64,000 bases of DNA from Tigriopus japonicus (GCA_010645155.1 CM021315.1:12557675-12621674); one strand, 5' to 3'. Positions 46,701-62,100 are shown, counted from the stretch's first letter. Translations and numbers: made by a program. Notes: generated by a model not told the origin, from the letters alone.

Positions 46701-49700
46701 TTCAGAAGTGTGAATAGATTTGGATGCAAGCAACTTTCTGATGAAAGTTCTCAATAGCACCAATCAGAAAGTTTCAGTGTCGAGAAGTGGCGACGACGTC
46801 GATTCAAGTTGTTGCACTTGAATTAGGGTGACTTCAATGGAATCTTTCCGAGCTAGCCTGACTCCAAAAATATGTGGTATGTAAGGCAACGATCAGCAAC
46901 GAGAAACACCACAGATACACAGACAGGTGCCTGAAATGGATGAGCATAATCACCTATTGGGAGCCATTAGATTCAAATCAACAGTTTCGTCGACATAAAA
47001 ACCGCTCAAAATGAGCTCAACAAGTCGCTAGCGGTGTTTTGAGATGATTTTGTGCTTTTTCTCTTTCTTTCAAAATCATGATGAAGAGCTTGAAAACCAT
47101 CCAAAGCTTGTAATATTGTTTCACCCGGCCCGATCTGCACACATATACCGTAATTGATAACTAAAACAGTCACTTACAATGGCTTGCCGAGCAATATTTC
47201 TCTGAACCGCCAAGCTAATCTAGATCAAAACGAACGAGTTCTTGCCAAACTTGGAATCACCGTTACAACTGGCTCAGTGTTCCAATTCGTTCTGTGATGC
47301 ATTGTTTGTCAAGTCGTTTTTGCCACACCGATTTGCAACCATAACGATCCGCAGATCGACGGTTGTCAAGTCCCAAATGAATGCTCTGCTCAAATAATGA
47401 GAACGTGGAGAGTGCAAAATTCCAACCAACCCAGCCAGCCTTTCGTCTTCCCCTGTGTTGGGATTAAAGGCATGAAAATTGCAAAATATTGAAGCAGGAT
47501 TAATTTCATGCTTCAACGACGGGTTTCGTTTTCATTGGAATTTGGCGGGGAACAAGAAGCAAGCAACGCAAAGGATAGAGGTAGGGACCCTTATATAGAG
47601 CCTGGCCGTCGTTGGCTAACACATGTTGCTGATGGTTCATGGTGGTGATGAGTCAAGACATAGCATTTGCATTCACCTGATTCTGACAAAGTTCAATAGC
47701 AAACCAGAGTACTTATTCTTTGTAGATTGAGTTGCCAGTCACCCAATCGTGGGACATTAATTGGTGTTTGTTTAAACTTCACACTAATTAAAATTCACTT
47801 TTTACATAACAGCACATACCTTAGACACCTTTGCATCTAGCTTAAAGGTTTTCACTTACCAAACTGCGCCATCAAATGAGCTAATTAGTTTAGATGCGTT
47901 TCTGATACGAAAATATTTCCTTTAATCATCCTATGCTGCCTGCATGTTGGAAGACGTCGCAGATGATTCGTGTCGGTCAGGCATTCATAGATTTTGTCTG
48001 CCAGTCTTTATGTTAGGGTCTCTAGATGGAGGAATCGAATCGAGGAGCAAGTGGAACGAACGACAAAGAGGACTCTTACTACTTATTCTCCACTCCAACC
48101 GAAGACCAACACTCGTTGATGTTGAAGCTGCTGCTGAGAGATTGGCACCACTTCCACCTCAGCAGCTCAAGCACTCGAGATGAATTCCATTATTGAAAGT
48201 TGGAGCGGGAAATTATCAAAGTAGTCCAGCAAACTTTGAAATTGAATATGAATGTTTCGAAATGTAATCTGCACGTCCTTCCACGATCGAGGAACAACTG
48301 CAGTAAAGAGAGTAAAGAAAGAGAAAAGAGACTCGACCCTAATCAAGCGGGGGAAATTAGGCCTCATTTTCATTTTAAGTCCTTTTTTTCTGTGGAGACA
48401 ATTCCAGCAAATGTCCCAGTTGAACCAGATACGACCCGAAATGGCGCTATAAATCTTATCGACAAATCCCCTAATAAGGAGTAAGCGTTTAGGAGTGGAT
48501 TAAAACAGACGTTTTCTGGCTCGCTCTCGGTGTGTGTCAAGAGTTATTTGAGAGACCAAAAAATGATCCCGGGAGAGTTTTGCGAATAAGAATACCAAAT
48601 GAACGATCTTCTAAGTTTTCTTTTGGGCTCATTCATTGTGGAGGTCCAAGTTCCAAGAGAATTAATGGACATTTTTCATTGGAAGCTGACCAGAATACCG
48701 ACATGGAACATTCGGGACAAAATATTGGACTGCGGAACTTTTTCTGTTAACAAGGTCCATATTTGCAGGGAGCCTCCCAGTGGCCTCTAGTGCGTAGTAC
48801 ACACAACTTTGACTGCACTGTCTGCTGTATTGTTCTCTGTTAGCCACGTGTGTGCTTGCCGAGAAGATGGAGCCATTCGATGGCCTTTGTTTAGCCATGA
48901 GGAAGGCGGAAACCCAATAGCAAGGATTTGCACCCTGTCCAGCACCTCATCTGTAGGTAGGTACAAAATAGCTCAAAGGGATGGCTAGAGTAGCCATAGA
49001 GCATTTTTGTTCGTCAAGGATATTAGAATATTCGTTTCAATATGTTAGAAAAGGTGTCGATTCGATTTGTTTGGATTTTTCAGTTGGCTTCATGCCACCT
49101 CTAATATCTCTCTCTACTTTGTACTCGAAAAAGGGAATACAATTTTGGAACCCTCTTAAATATTGGATAAACCAGAGCACTCCAGGTCCATGGGTACCAC
49201 TTTTTGAAGCCTCACGGTAACGTTTCAATCATTTTTCTCGTTTCCTTTGGATGGAATGGCGCTTTTGACCGACCAAGGCCAAACAATTGGAATGAGGTTG
49301 GTGGTTCATGCTAGGAGTTCACGTTTAACAACGGTCTCCAATTTGAAGAAGTTGAAATTTCTTTTCAAAACGTGCATGACAAGTTGGCTTTTGATGAATA
49401 TGTATCCCGCAAACCCCATAATTTATGCTCCCTCGACACCTCTATGCTATTAATCTTGCTTAATGATCATTTGATCAAAACGTGAATGAACCTCGGACCC
49501 AAGAAGGCTCTTTGAATAATAATAAAAACGATAGTAATAAAACATGAATATGCGCCACAAAATAAGTTGTCAAAACGATGACTGTTGAATCTCTAATCGT
49601 CTCCATTGGCAGCTCTCAGTCCTCTGAATATGCTGCTGGGGAGGCAAAAATAAGACCGATGGTAGTATTTACCAGACCCAACCAGGACAAAAGCATAATA

Positions 49701-52700
49701 TACCAGCTATTTCTGGGAGACATTGGGCTTTGATTATTTTCATATTTGGCCCTTTCCCTGTACAAATAATCACTCCCTGGGGAACTGCATGCCAGCTTAA
49801 AGAGAGGCAAGAACAGAACTTTGCTTTTTGTAATGTTCAATATCCTAATAATTTCTTGGAATGATTTCAACCACGGAAAGGAAATTGATGCTCAAAAGAC
49901 AATGCTGATCAGGACATTTTGAATGATTTGAAGATATTCAGTCAAGAAATACGTGTCATCTTCGAGTGAATCTTGTTTTTTTGGGTCGACGCTTGCTTGA
50001 CTGGTGGGAATCAGGGCGAGAGCAAACTCGACAGGGTGTCTCTCAAGCTAAAGCTCTTCCACACCCACCCAAAAAGAAAGAAACACCCATGTGGTGGTCG
50101 TTATTCAACCTGGTTTGGGGTCTGAACCTCTCGCTTTCAAGGGTGAAAACAAAGCGAAAACTTGGAATGACTTTTCAGTTTTGGTGGCAATTTCATCTTC
50201 GCCTTAAGGTTCATGAGTGTTTTCGCATTTTCTGGGTTCTTCAGCTAGAAAAAACTGTTTCTGAGGCCATCCTTCGTTACTGCGAGCAAAGTTTGTGGGG
50301 CCTTTGGGGCCTGGATGGGTCCCTCTCAAGGGGAAACAAAGCCAGGTTAGATGTCTTTGAAAGGCAAGTAGTGAACGGGATGAAAGGCCAAAAGGAAGGT
50401 CGGATTAAATCAAGCATGAGGACCATGAGCTTGAAAGAACGTCAATGGCTTTGTCAATCGTCTCACTCGGTACATACACTCACTTGAGTGTCCCTCTCGA
50501 TCCAATGTTGTTCAAGACCGAAAGGAATGCACTCGAGCAGTTTTCGAGCACCCTTTTTGCTTGGTTCGACCTCTTGGTCCTCACGGTGAGTCTATTCACA
50601 CTTCATAATCCCGATCCATCACATCCATCCTCTTTCTTTTCGTAGCTGGCCTTGGCCAAAAGCTTGCATGAAGGTGGAAGGGAGCCTTTAAAATTTTAGT
50701 TTTATGGACAAGATGAAGAAAGGGGTGAAAGGGAGAGAATGGATATGGCCTTCGAGGGGCCCATCCCGCCACTTCCCTTCCATTTGGGCGATTCTCTTGG
50801 GTGACCAGGGCTTTCAGAGCCGACACGTCATTTTTGGATTCCGGGATCAGGAGGACAATGGGCTAAAACGTGAGAGCAGTGTTCTTGATCAAAAATTCCA
50901 CCAATGCCTCATAAATTGTGGAAGTTGCTCAAATGAAAATTCCTCTTGAACAAAACAAGCAAAATACCTATCACGTCTTTTTTCTGCGATCATCAGAGCA
51001 GTTCCAAGTTCCAATCTCCAATTCCAGAATGGGACAAATACATTCCAGCAGCACCTCTTCCACAATGGTCAAATGAGTGCGATTCTCTTTCAATGGTGAA
51101 CGAACGGTTTGGAATTTCGCCCCTCATTCTAAATGGATGACTCTCTTTCTCGAAGGGTCTGACTTGCAATTCAAAGCCCAGGTGTGAGACTGTGTGGGTA
51201 AGTGTGTGTGGAGACGACTTCTGGTCAATTTCGTCGTGTGAGAAAATCCAGGGCGGAAGAAAGCCATCCCGAAAAAGTGCCTGATCATTTACTTTACAAG
51301 AAGTTCAGATCGAATTACTACACCCAACGAGATTACCTCAGCAGAGGTTGGTGTGTGTGTAATCCAATCAGGAGCATATTGCATGGCATTGGCATTAAAT
51401 GTCGCACTTCAATCAAGTCTGTGGTTGATTTCGTTCCATGTTTTTGGTCACCAAGCAAGATGTGGGCCAGGGTAAACAAGAACCGCAACAACAACCATAA
51501 TGGTGTTGGTGGTACGTTTTTGCAGACGAAATCAATTAATTTCCTTTTCTTTCCACTCTGTTGGCCCAGAACACTGAGATCCAAGTAACGACCAAATGTC
51601 TAAAAACACTACCACCACCCAGGTACTACAGTCAAAGTGAAGCTAAAATAACTGACATGAATCTCGGTTCCTAGTGTCGAGTGTCCCAAGGGGACACAAC
51701 CTGAGAGTTGTTGGAGTCGCGGAAAAACACCTCCCTTTGGACACCGCAATATTGCGACTGGAGACAAATTGAAGGCCTTCAATTTTTCAACATGACCTGC
51801 TCTGCCTTGACAATGGAGATGTTTCAAGACGCGCTCGTCATTTGCTCATTTCCGTTTCTGAGTGTTTACTTTGGGTTGTGTGAAAACAAGTCATGTCTTG
51901 AAGCAAACCGTCAGAGAGCCTTGAGTGGGGAATGAAGCTTAAAGCCATTAGCATTATGATTAGCCATAACTTTATGCTCCCTACTTGTCACAAGTTCTGG
52001 TGCTTGGAAGTTCCGTCCTCCAAGGTTCTTGAAACAAAAAGAAAAGTGTTTGGTCAATAACGCAACAACAGTCTGTAGGTTTCGAATGATTGAGTGGACT
52101 ATCGGAACGAGAAACCACTTTGTACCAATGGTTGGATGATTGGTTGAAATTAGTGGCAGATCAATTTGCGAGCGCTTGCCAATCCACAGTGCAGCCAATA
52201 ACCATTTGGATAGCCTCGTTACAACGGATGAACCCATGGGAAAGATCATCTATGATTGGCACAGCATTGGCAAACCTGCGCAATTGGCACAATCCCCACG
52301 TTTCTAGTTCATTTTCATTGCCGGGTGCACTCACAGAGATCAGTTGGATCTGTCGGTGGATGGAACAATGACGGGAATGCTTGGGAAAGGCGGACTTTCA
52401 ATTGCATTGTGGAACAACTTGAAGGAGTCCTGACATTGCACAACGTCTTCACAAAGATATCTTCTTCTTCCTCTTCCTCTCTTTTCTTACTTTCAAGCCA
52501 TTTTGAAGGTCAACGTGGGTATAAATGTTCATTTTCAAGTAAATGCACAACCATCACTACTTCCACCGCTAAACAACGACATGGACAGGGTAAAGAGAGC
52601 ATTGCTTCAGGGTTGCCAATGCAACAACACGCTTCCAGGATGATGGGCTAAACTTTCTACTTTCTGACCAATCAAAGCTTGTTTGCGATGATCAGTGATA

Positions 52701-55700
52701 TTTGTATGACATTTAGATGGGTTAGAAATCATGGGAATTGAAGGTGATGCATACTCAAGTTACACCATTGAGAGTGTTTTACGCCCACGGCAACACTGCC
52801 TGCTATATGGACATTGGACCCAAACAGGTCTCAAATGCAATAAGTGTGTGTGAGTGCACTTGGTAAGAGGTTTCCATGTGCATTTGCTTTGCAATATTTT
52901 GCGCATTCCCCCTTCAAACAACCAAGTTTGTTGCGGGGCCTGAAGTTTGCTAAAATACCTCGTTGTTAGTGGTGCCAAGAGAAAGGTTCCAATATCATTT
53001 TCCCCACTGAAAACGCAGACTTACTTTGATGGCAAACAGCCACCTTTGGAATCTGTCGGCTTTCCAATTTGGAAACACAGAGTGAAATCAAAGTTTAAAT
53101 CTCCGTTTTCCTTGTCATGCCTAGATGCTTGTTGGTAATTTGGGAATGGAATTTTTTGACCTATTTTTAAGATGGTGTGCGCACGTTTATTATTGAACAT
53201 TGATGCATGGCTAATCTGAAACAACACAAATTTTCTCAATCTGAGAAATCAAGTTTGATTAATTTCATTTTTGGAAGAGGTTTCTCAACCATGAGACAGT
53301 ATTTGCTTTCATTTTCTTCATTCAGAAATTCTTCATTCAGAAATTCAATAACAAGAAAGTTTTCCCAAACACTAGACTCAATTAAGAAACCCTTCAGATG
53401 GGTCAGAAGAGAAAAAGTCTCAACCAAGAGAGCAGGATGCAGAATCATGTTTGGTTCCACATTAATCTCTGTCACTAGGTTTTTTTGTATTGAAAGTAAA
53501 ATATACAATAAAGACCATCTTCATTTCTATGAGATCACCCTAGTTCCAGTTTTGGGTTATTTTAAACGTTCTCTCGTATTTTGTATTACATGGTGGATTT
53601 TTTCCCAATCGAATTGCCTGCGAAATGAAACAAGATCTGGAATGAATGGGTTTCCTTATCCCATGGATTGAACCACTCGAAATACTTTCAAATAAAGCCA
53701 AGCCATACAATTTCCACTTGAGGATGGAACAACCACATGTGAAGGGGGTTCCAATTGCCATTTTATGAACACCCAGATCCCTGGCATTGCATGGAACTCA
53801 TTTAAGATCCAAGGAGACATTGTCGCAAGGATGCGACAGCCAGAGGTTTCCCTCTTTTGGGTCATCAGATATCATAAAAGTAAACCACTTTCGACCTCCC
53901 CTCTCAACCACTGATTAGACCCAAACCCCATATTTTGGTTGGTGAACGTGAAACGACAAACTTTCCTCGTCACTGAAACGGTTTTTTTTTTGTCAGTGTT
54001 GTTGGTTTTGAATCTCGATCTCTTGGAAAAAGTCGGGAAGTGGAGAATGGCAGAAAGGAAAGGGCATCAAGCGCTCACCACTATATTACCGGGCATTTTC
54101 ATCTCCCATATCTGCTTCACTTCACATCCGTACCCACAATAACAACCCAACATCTTGATGGTCCCAACCACACAACCGCACATTCCAGATTCGGTTTTTT
54201 TTCCTGTTTCATTTCTTTGAAAGGTTTGTATTTTCTTTTGTGCGTGAAGTAAATGAATGAATAGATGGAGAGTCAGCCAATCTAGCGATATAGCTTTGGG
54301 CATTTCCCTGGATGGACTCGGAGGTCTTTTTTCTTCTTTTACGAGCCCCCTCTCGTTCGAATTGGTCATTATGGATTGCTTATGCAGCGAACACAGAGAC
54401 TCCCTGGACCGACGCCCCCTGGCGAGAAGAACGAGCGTGAAAATGGACATTCTACACATAACACACGCACAGCCACCCTGTACGAGACAAATTCATGATT
54501 TCTCTCAACGCTCCCAAATCAAATACCTTCGCAATGGTTATGATCTTTGGAGTCAGTCTCGACTCGAAACACTGCAGCAGAATTGAATCTATCCCAATAT
54601 CTAAAGTAACATGAGCTGGCATGCAGCCCGTTAATTGATTTTTGTTGGTGGAAGAGGGGAGAACCGAAGTATTCATGTCATTTACAGGCTTGTGTCAAGA
54701 TTGGCGAACAACTTTTCCTACTTCCAAGATTTCCTGATTTCCTCCTCCGGAACTGTTTGCATGTCCCACTGCTGATTCAGAACGTGTATATTCTTGCATT
54801 GAACTATCGAACCTTGGTCTGTCATCTTCCTTAAACTCATCACACCACGCGAAGACTCACTTTCAGTTCTTATATTTGCGGGAATTGTTGGTTTGAAGTG
54901 GAGGGTTGGGGTTTAAGGGCCCTCCCATGGGTGTATAGTGTCGGCGAGTGTCTACATTTATGTTGGTTTCTCCTCTAAAAATGGCCTTTGAGAAGGCATT
55001 ACGTTGATAAGAGAGTGCAAAGGAGGTCATTCAACGGGAAGTGACAGCTCCAAACACCATCACCACTCACTGCCCTCAACGAGAACAAGTATGGGCTATC
55101 TGGTAAGGATCCTGCGGATATTTAAACATCTCTGCCTCTCAATTCGCAAGGGAAAACCCTTTCAAACGATGTCCAATGGCCTTAAACGGTTGCCCAGAAG
55201 TTTTGGTTTTTGGGTCTTTTCAAGGGGGTCTTTCAGGATGAATGCTTGCGTTGGCGGGTGAGGGGGTAAGTGTGAACTCTCTTTGATGATCTGCTACGAG
55301 TGAACAACCCAAGAGGCTCAAGAAGAAGGCGAAGGTTCCTTTACACACTTCCTTGAAGTGGAAAAGGTTGTTATTGTTCACCAAGCCGTGTGAGAAAACA
55401 GACTTGATTTTGCCGCCCTTTTTCTCTATCTCGATCAGCGTGAGCACCTTCTGTTGTTGTGCTTCTTCAAAGAGAGAGCGCTATTCCTTATCCTGCTACA
55501 CTACCAGTGCTACAGTAACTCTTGAATGCCCTTTTAAAACCTTGACATAAAGGAAGATTGGACCAATTCGGAGCACTTCCATTCCGAAATTGCTCTATCG
55601 GGAACGTGAAAGTATTTCAATTCTTCATCTTCGTCATCCTCATCATAACAGAAAAAGTCGGTTGGTGAATTGCTTACCTAAAAATATGAATGTTGTCTTG

Positions 55701-57835
55701 TGAGTGAATGTCACCAGAGAATGGGTTTTCTTATTTTTCTACGCGGCAAAGTACAATGATCCCCTGGTTCCAACCAACTTCTTGGGGTCAATGCAGTCCC
55801 CTGGGCTTCCCGATTCGGCGACATATTCGTAATGGGGATTTGATAGTCTAGCCTCCTCGCTGCCACCACTACACCCAAAGACCAAAGATCTCCATACAAT
55901 TGGTCATCTGGGGGGACAATAAAACCAGATTTGCCCTCTCCCAAGGGGCAAACTTGAATAGACGTACAGCATTGGTGAGTCATCAGCATCATCAAGAATT
56001 ACAACACAACCCTTGCCCTCAGACGTTCGTCCGAAGTTAGGATGGGGGGCATCACGTCTTATTACCTCTTCGGAGTTGGAATGCATTTATTGGATATGAT
56101 TGCAGGGATCTTCAGTTCACCCTTAAAGGGAGAAAAACAATCAAAGACCCCATTTCGTCCTGTACATACATGTATGCTCTGAGAACTGTTAATCCTCTTT
56201 GAAAGACGTGGGTAAGAATGATTGCACGTGTCTCAATAATTCCTTGCATAGGGGTCAAATCCGAATGGGGACATATGATTAATATGTACATACTAGTACA
56301 CATAACGTGACTGGGCCAAAACTGAATATTGCGCCCCGGTAATTTCTTTTTTGGCATTCTTTTGAGAGAGCCAAAACAAAATGAGTTTGCTATTTGCAAT
56401 TGTCTGGAGGCTGCTCTAACTTCCTTTGTGCCAAATTGGGCTCCAATCATGCAGAAAACAAGAGTGGAGAAAATTACCCACTTGGCTATTGCATTAGTGC
56501 AAACAAAGTTCCAAGTCTAGACCGACTTAGGCAAATTTGGCGCTCAAAACTCGCGTAATCACATTTATAGCGAATAGCGAAAGATTGGCACATGAATCTG
56601 TCTTGGACTGACCACCTGGGAAGTCAATAGAGATATCATCGTCCATACCTCCCAAAACATTCATCACAATGCCATAGATGTCAGCAAAGGTCTCGCTTTT
56701 TTGCCCGGCCTTTGATCAATGAAATACGTCATAAATCAATCGGATAGCGCTTTCAAAGCCAACCGGACAACTCCATCAATAACAGAGATAAGACTGAATG
56801 ACATCGGGTCAGCAATGCAAAGAGCCGCTCCCCTCTTCGACATCATCAACAACAACAACAGCAAAAAAAAAAAATTAAGACCTCTGCCAAAGAGATCTTC
56901 CAGGCAAATTTGGGGAAGGTCCGACAGAGAAGAGAAAGAATCTCCATTCTTTTGAAGTGGACACAAAGAGTGCGTTTGGACTTGAATTTTGAAAGCCATG
57001 CCCAGTCTACGTACAGTTCTAAGTTACGTAGTGCCAGGCGAAAGAACCCTTTCAATGTGGAGTGAAGAAAAAGATTGGCAAGATGCCTTTGAGAAAACAG
57101 AAGGTCATAAAAGTCCCCCCATTCATTCCACTCTTTTTTCTGTCGTTTTTTATTGGAATACATTCCCTCTTTTCAGGGAGAATTCCGAGCGAAGAAAGAA
57201 CAGCAGCACCAACTTGAACGGCCTCTCTCGGCAGCTCATGTAAATTTCTGACCTGAACCATTTTTGATAACCTTGGAGCCCGTCGTTCATTTTGATACCT
57301 CGTGGTTGTTTGACTGCCATTGGACAGAGAAGAGAAATGGGGAAATCATGACAATTCCACTTCATCGAGAAAAGATCCGCCTCTTTCTCTTTAATCAATG
57401 TTGTCGTCGACGGCAGAATACTACAACAAGGTACAGTCGAACCCGAAATCGTGATGTCACTTCACTCTAACGAGCCTCAACATCCTCGTCAAGAAACCGT
57501 TTGTGAAGTCTGTCAGGTCTGTAACCAACAAGTTCTACTGCTCTTTCGCTCTAATGCTCAAGGTGGAAAAGGATGTTTTTAATCCGTCTACGATGAGTGA
57601 TTGAGCTCAACAGGAACTTGACATGACTTTTCTAATCTTCATCCCGTTGTGAGTTCGTGTGTTGTGATTTGACGACTCAACTTGGAGTCGACGTCTGTCT
57701 TGGCAAGTTGCCGATGGTTTCGAAGTTCAAATAAATGTGGGATGATCTATGGCTTCGAGCCTTAGATAATTGCATTGGAGACTCTCCTCCTCCTTCTTCT
57801 TCTCCAGAGGCCCCCACAATCAATCTGGAATGATG

Positions 57836-57874
57836 TTGCTGATGATGATGATGATGGTGATGGTGGTGGTGGAA
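57836..57874. repeat. (GAT/GGT)n trinucleotide tract
   Basis: GATGATGATGATGATGGTGATGGTGGTGGT. It is open in all three plus frames and encodes poly-His on the minus strand. I take it as a microsatellite, not a coding tract. Confidence 0.85.
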
Positions 57875-59144
57875 GAGATGGCTTTTGCAACCACTATCTC
57901 TACCAACCGCAACTTCTCCATACATTCAAGTATGGTACGAGAAAGTTGTCTTGTCCCGGAATTGGGAGCCAAGATTCAGCCAAAGAACCCGTTCCAAGAA
58001 AAACTACCATCCAATTTGGGGACGACGATCGACGTGTCAAAATTCCTTTGACTCCAACGATCTTGCTAGCCAGTCCACTGTCAAAATGTTATCGATAACA
58101 GATACATTGCGTCTAATTTGGAAGTGGACACCATTTCAGTGGTCATTAAACCACAACAGGTCAGTTACACCACAACCACGAGCTGTTTTGGCATGATTTC
58201 GTGCTTGGTTGGCTGGATACAGAAAACCATTTAGTCAACACCGACAGTGGAAAATGGCTCCTGGGCCATTTCGGATATAATGCATCGGACGATTTTATGC
58301 TTAGCATGCAATGGATCAAGTCTTCAAGATGCAACACCACGAGTGTCGCCATTTTTCAGTAGTGATGGCCAAAGCACATTACCGCAATACTAGTTAACTA
58401 CAGGAAAGGAATGTTTTAATGAAGTTGAATCGAATCATTGTCCCAATTTGGTCATGATCATCAAGGTTCACAGGTTCAATTGACATTGAGTAAATTCATG
58501 AATGGAAGGGTTTCACATAAAGAGGATGTCGACCCAACCCTATAAAACTCCGGGCACTTGTGGCAAAAATGCACCAAAAGAACGGGAAAAAATCCATCCA
58601 ACCTGGGCTATATCCATCAAACCAACGAGATTGGAGAGCGGCCTGCCAAAAAGAACAATAAAGACCATAAAAAGGTGCCAAACCGTGATCAAAGATTGAA
58701 ACAAAACGGTAACCGACGAACGAACGCGTCAACACTTTGAACGCTTCATTTTCAAGTTGTTGACAGACTTAAATTGGGCATCTCCCCGTGTTGGCCCAAA
58801 AATAAAGAATCTGTTGTCTGAGATCAATGGCAGGTGATAACACAAAAAAACTTGAAGGGCCCTAAATTGACGTTGTAAAGAGTGGAAATTGGAAATTCGT
58901 TAGCCAAGGTCAAATTTCGGCGGTTATTGATAGCCAAAGTAAACGTACAACGTGGCTACCTAGTATGTATGGATGTACATCACACGATCTGCTTCTTCAT
59001 TGTGCACAACCTTTTAGGGGAATCGTCACGACTTGTTTCTTTTTATATTCTGAATTTTAGATTCAATTAAATGATGGCGACTGAACATCAATCACGCACC
59101 AAAGCTATGTTGGTTAATCTCGCCGCTCAGAGCTCACATGGCAA

Positions 59145-59186
59145 GGACACCACCATCATCACCATCATCATCACTACCACCATCGC
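59145..59186. repeat. (CAT/CAC)n trinucleotide tract
   Basis: An imperfect array of ACC and ATC units on the plus strand, with no recognised gene around it. Confidence 0.8.
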
Positions 59187-62100
59187 ATTCAAAAGCCTTC
59201 CTTATGGTTGGACCAATTTTCTTGGAAGCCAAAAATCAAACAGAGACGAAGTGCCTTCATATCAAAAGCGAAGAAGTGAGTGAATGTCAGCCAGTCAAAA
59301 AAAAGTGGCGGAGGAAGGAATATAAGGGGGGTCTCAATGCAGTTCTTGGCATCTGCGGTTCAAAGGATTGGCATCTTTCAAATAGGAACCCAGATTTTCG
59401 TGATTGAAAAGGAGAGAGAAGAAGAATAAGGAAGGGAGACGAACTTGAAGGAGTTTTTGAACCCGCTCGAAATCCTGTCATAGATTGCAAGTCGAGTTCA
59501 AGGTGAAAGGATTTATGCCAATCAACTTGCCTCGGATCTGATTATGAAATGAAATTGTCTCTCGTAAACATCTGCGATGAGCATCGCCGGTTAATTGAGT
59601 TGTAAAACTGTTTATTTCTGATGGCAATCATTTTCAAACACGACTCACATCCTTGCTCGACTCTGCTCACTGAAATTGTGTGAGCCCTTAAATGCATAAG
59701 TCCGAGATTAAAAGACGCGAAATCCCGGACATTTTGTTCCTCCACTTACGTCCGTAGCTAAGCCTACTATGTGTGGCTCTCGTGGTCCACTCACTATCCA
59801 ACCATGGCCACAGCCTTGGTTTATTGGACAACCAACCATAATTATGTAGGAGACTCTACATGTACACCAAACCACAACAACCAACAGCGACGACGACGAC
59901 AAACCAGCAACGAGTAAGCCACCTAACGGAAGCCAATTTTATCCACCCACATCAAGAAAAGTTTCTCAGTTCCACACATGCGCCTCACTTCTCCGCTTCC
60001 AAAGGGTCGCTAATAAGAGTGATGTCAGTTCAAAAACACTCGATAACCGGATCATGTGAACCTTCGATTGCCTAACTGGACCGAAATCATTGCTTTAGGT
60101 CATTTTCCCAGGTTATGCTCATCAATATTTCATATCAATGAACCGTTTTAGACCTTTGGCTTAGCCTTCATTCTTCATTCTAATGTGCAGCGCATGAGAA
60201 AAACTTCGATATCGTTTGCCGTTTGTACTCAAAATGGAACCCTGACTGGACCAAGTGGGACCAAGTGCACCGTCTCTTTTCCACGGAGATCCATGTAAGT
60301 CCACCCTTTTACAGGATTTAAACTCCAAGTCCAACTTTATTCTCGAGCATCATGTCTTTTGGCCTTGTTTCTTGTCCTGTGTGCTTGACACCCTTCCTCC
60401 GTCCCTTTCCCCACTTCCGTGGTGTTCTCGTCTCTTTGGCCGATTTGGAGCGAGAAGGTCCTGTTGGTATCTCGTGTCCCACAACAGCTCACTTGGCCTT
60501 TGAAGGCCATTGGCTACAAAGCTTCCCTTCCTAGCCCCAAAGTAGCCTCTAGCCTTTTCTAGATCTGTTGCCACACTGTGCAAAAGGGATCTCGCTACAT
60601 TTGAGCCTTTATTATGTGATATTCATGAAGCGTTTTGGCGCGGCAAATTCTCAGCAGTGACAACCAAGAAGAAAGAAACTCCTTTCAACGAGAGAACATT
60701 GTCACATCTGCAAAGTGGAAAGGACATGGAATACTTCGGACATTGGCCAGGCTCCTCTAACCAAGTTCACTTTGACACTCCTGGCTAATTCCGGGATAAA
60801 GGCACAGATTAGGTCAAATGAAAATGAAACAAAGCTCTCTTGTCAAAGTCTTGAACCACGGGAAGTAAGGCCCTGTCGTTTGCAATTCAACACGGTTGCC
60901 TGTTGTCGCCAATTTTTTGGGAGCAATATTTGCACATCCCATGCCGTGTGCGGGATATAATCATCGGATTTGCTTATGCTAATCAACGCGATTCGTTCAT
61001 TTCTCTTTGGCACTTTTTTTTAACTTTCCTCAAACTGTAAATCCCCCTGCTCATCCATCCATCCTCAAGGAAGTTGAGACATATCTGGGTTCATTGCTGC
61101 TTCGAAGAAAATCTTCTTTTGTCGCAAGCGAAGGCCGGGCGAGATTCATTTCCTTGCAAGGATTAAAGAAGCCTTAGGACCACGTTACGGAAGGAATTCA
61201 AAAGATGACCAAGAGTACTTGTAGCCATGAGTAGAACAATATTGCGAATCCTTTTGTGTCGTTATTTCAGAAGAAGAAGAGTGAATGAGAGAGAAGTAGA
61301 GTAGACTGCAATTATTCTTTAAAGGTTGTCATGGCCGTCACTCCATATCAATTGCACATTCCACTTTTCATGTTTGCATGAGGCTCTCTTGACTCCAGAG
61401 TCTTCTCTCCTACAGTGATTAAGTAGTCCATGGTTAGACATGCTCACCCGAACTCACTTCTTAGTGTATAATGCACTACTGGTAGTAATACTTCGTGAAC
61501 ATACAGACTTGACTCCTGACTGACTAATCTCTCCGAAATTTCCTCCAAGCAATAATGTGTTACTTGACACCCTTGACATATTTCTCATATTTTCCCCTGG
61601 GGAATTCCAGCGTTGCTGGCTTGACTCGCTTATTATTTATGGTACACCTAATGACGTCCTTGTTCCGTGTTCTGTGCTTTCTTTTAAAGTGTAATACTCG
61701 TTAACCCTCGATTTCAGATGTCGATTGGGTGGAATTCCATCAAATCACGATACGGCACAAGATGATTTCAAATGGGGTGGGGGTTCCATGAGAATCGTGT
61801 TTTTGTATTCCTTGACAAATGATGGTTAGATGTGGCATGAAATTGAGCATTACCACACGGTACCAACGACCATTCTAGTCTCTCTCTGTGGAAAGAAATC
61901 CCCCAGCGTGATGCTCATGAAAATATGAAGCGGAGCTCTTAATCCAATTGCTCTTCAGCTGTTTCGACTCTTCACGGAGATTGCCCAATTTAGCGATGTA
62001 AATGAAAACAACATCATCAAATACTCAAATGTGTCTCACTCTCTTGAAATTTCTCGTCTGAAATACACTTGTGGACCCCATTTTCTCATCCAGATCTTGG

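Noticed and set aside
49966..50487. 173-codon plus-strand frame, the longest outside the receptor gene region
   Set aside because: It shows no recognisable domain, is very Trp-rich and Arg-rich in an irregular way, and has no convincing splice borders. A few frames of this length are expected by chance in 64 kb.
52608..52797. CAGGGTTGCC...GGCAACACTG as possible hAT ends (related words at 37730 and 38196)
   Set aside because: The flanking octamers do not match, and the related copies at 37730 and 38196 are in the same orientation, so no element can be delimited.
55711..55995. YGDLWSLGVV, reminiscent of protein kinase subdomain IX
   Set aside because: No catalytic loop, DFG or APE motif is found in the same or neighbouring frames, and the sequence after it is unlike a kinase.
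57431..57445. TACAGTCGAACCC, like a pogo/Tigger transposon end
   Set aside because: No inverted partner with a TA flank was found within about 1.5 kb.
57677..57925. Poly-histidine minus-strand frame
   Set aside because: It is the complement of a GAT microsatellite. All frames through it are open and nothing else supports coding.
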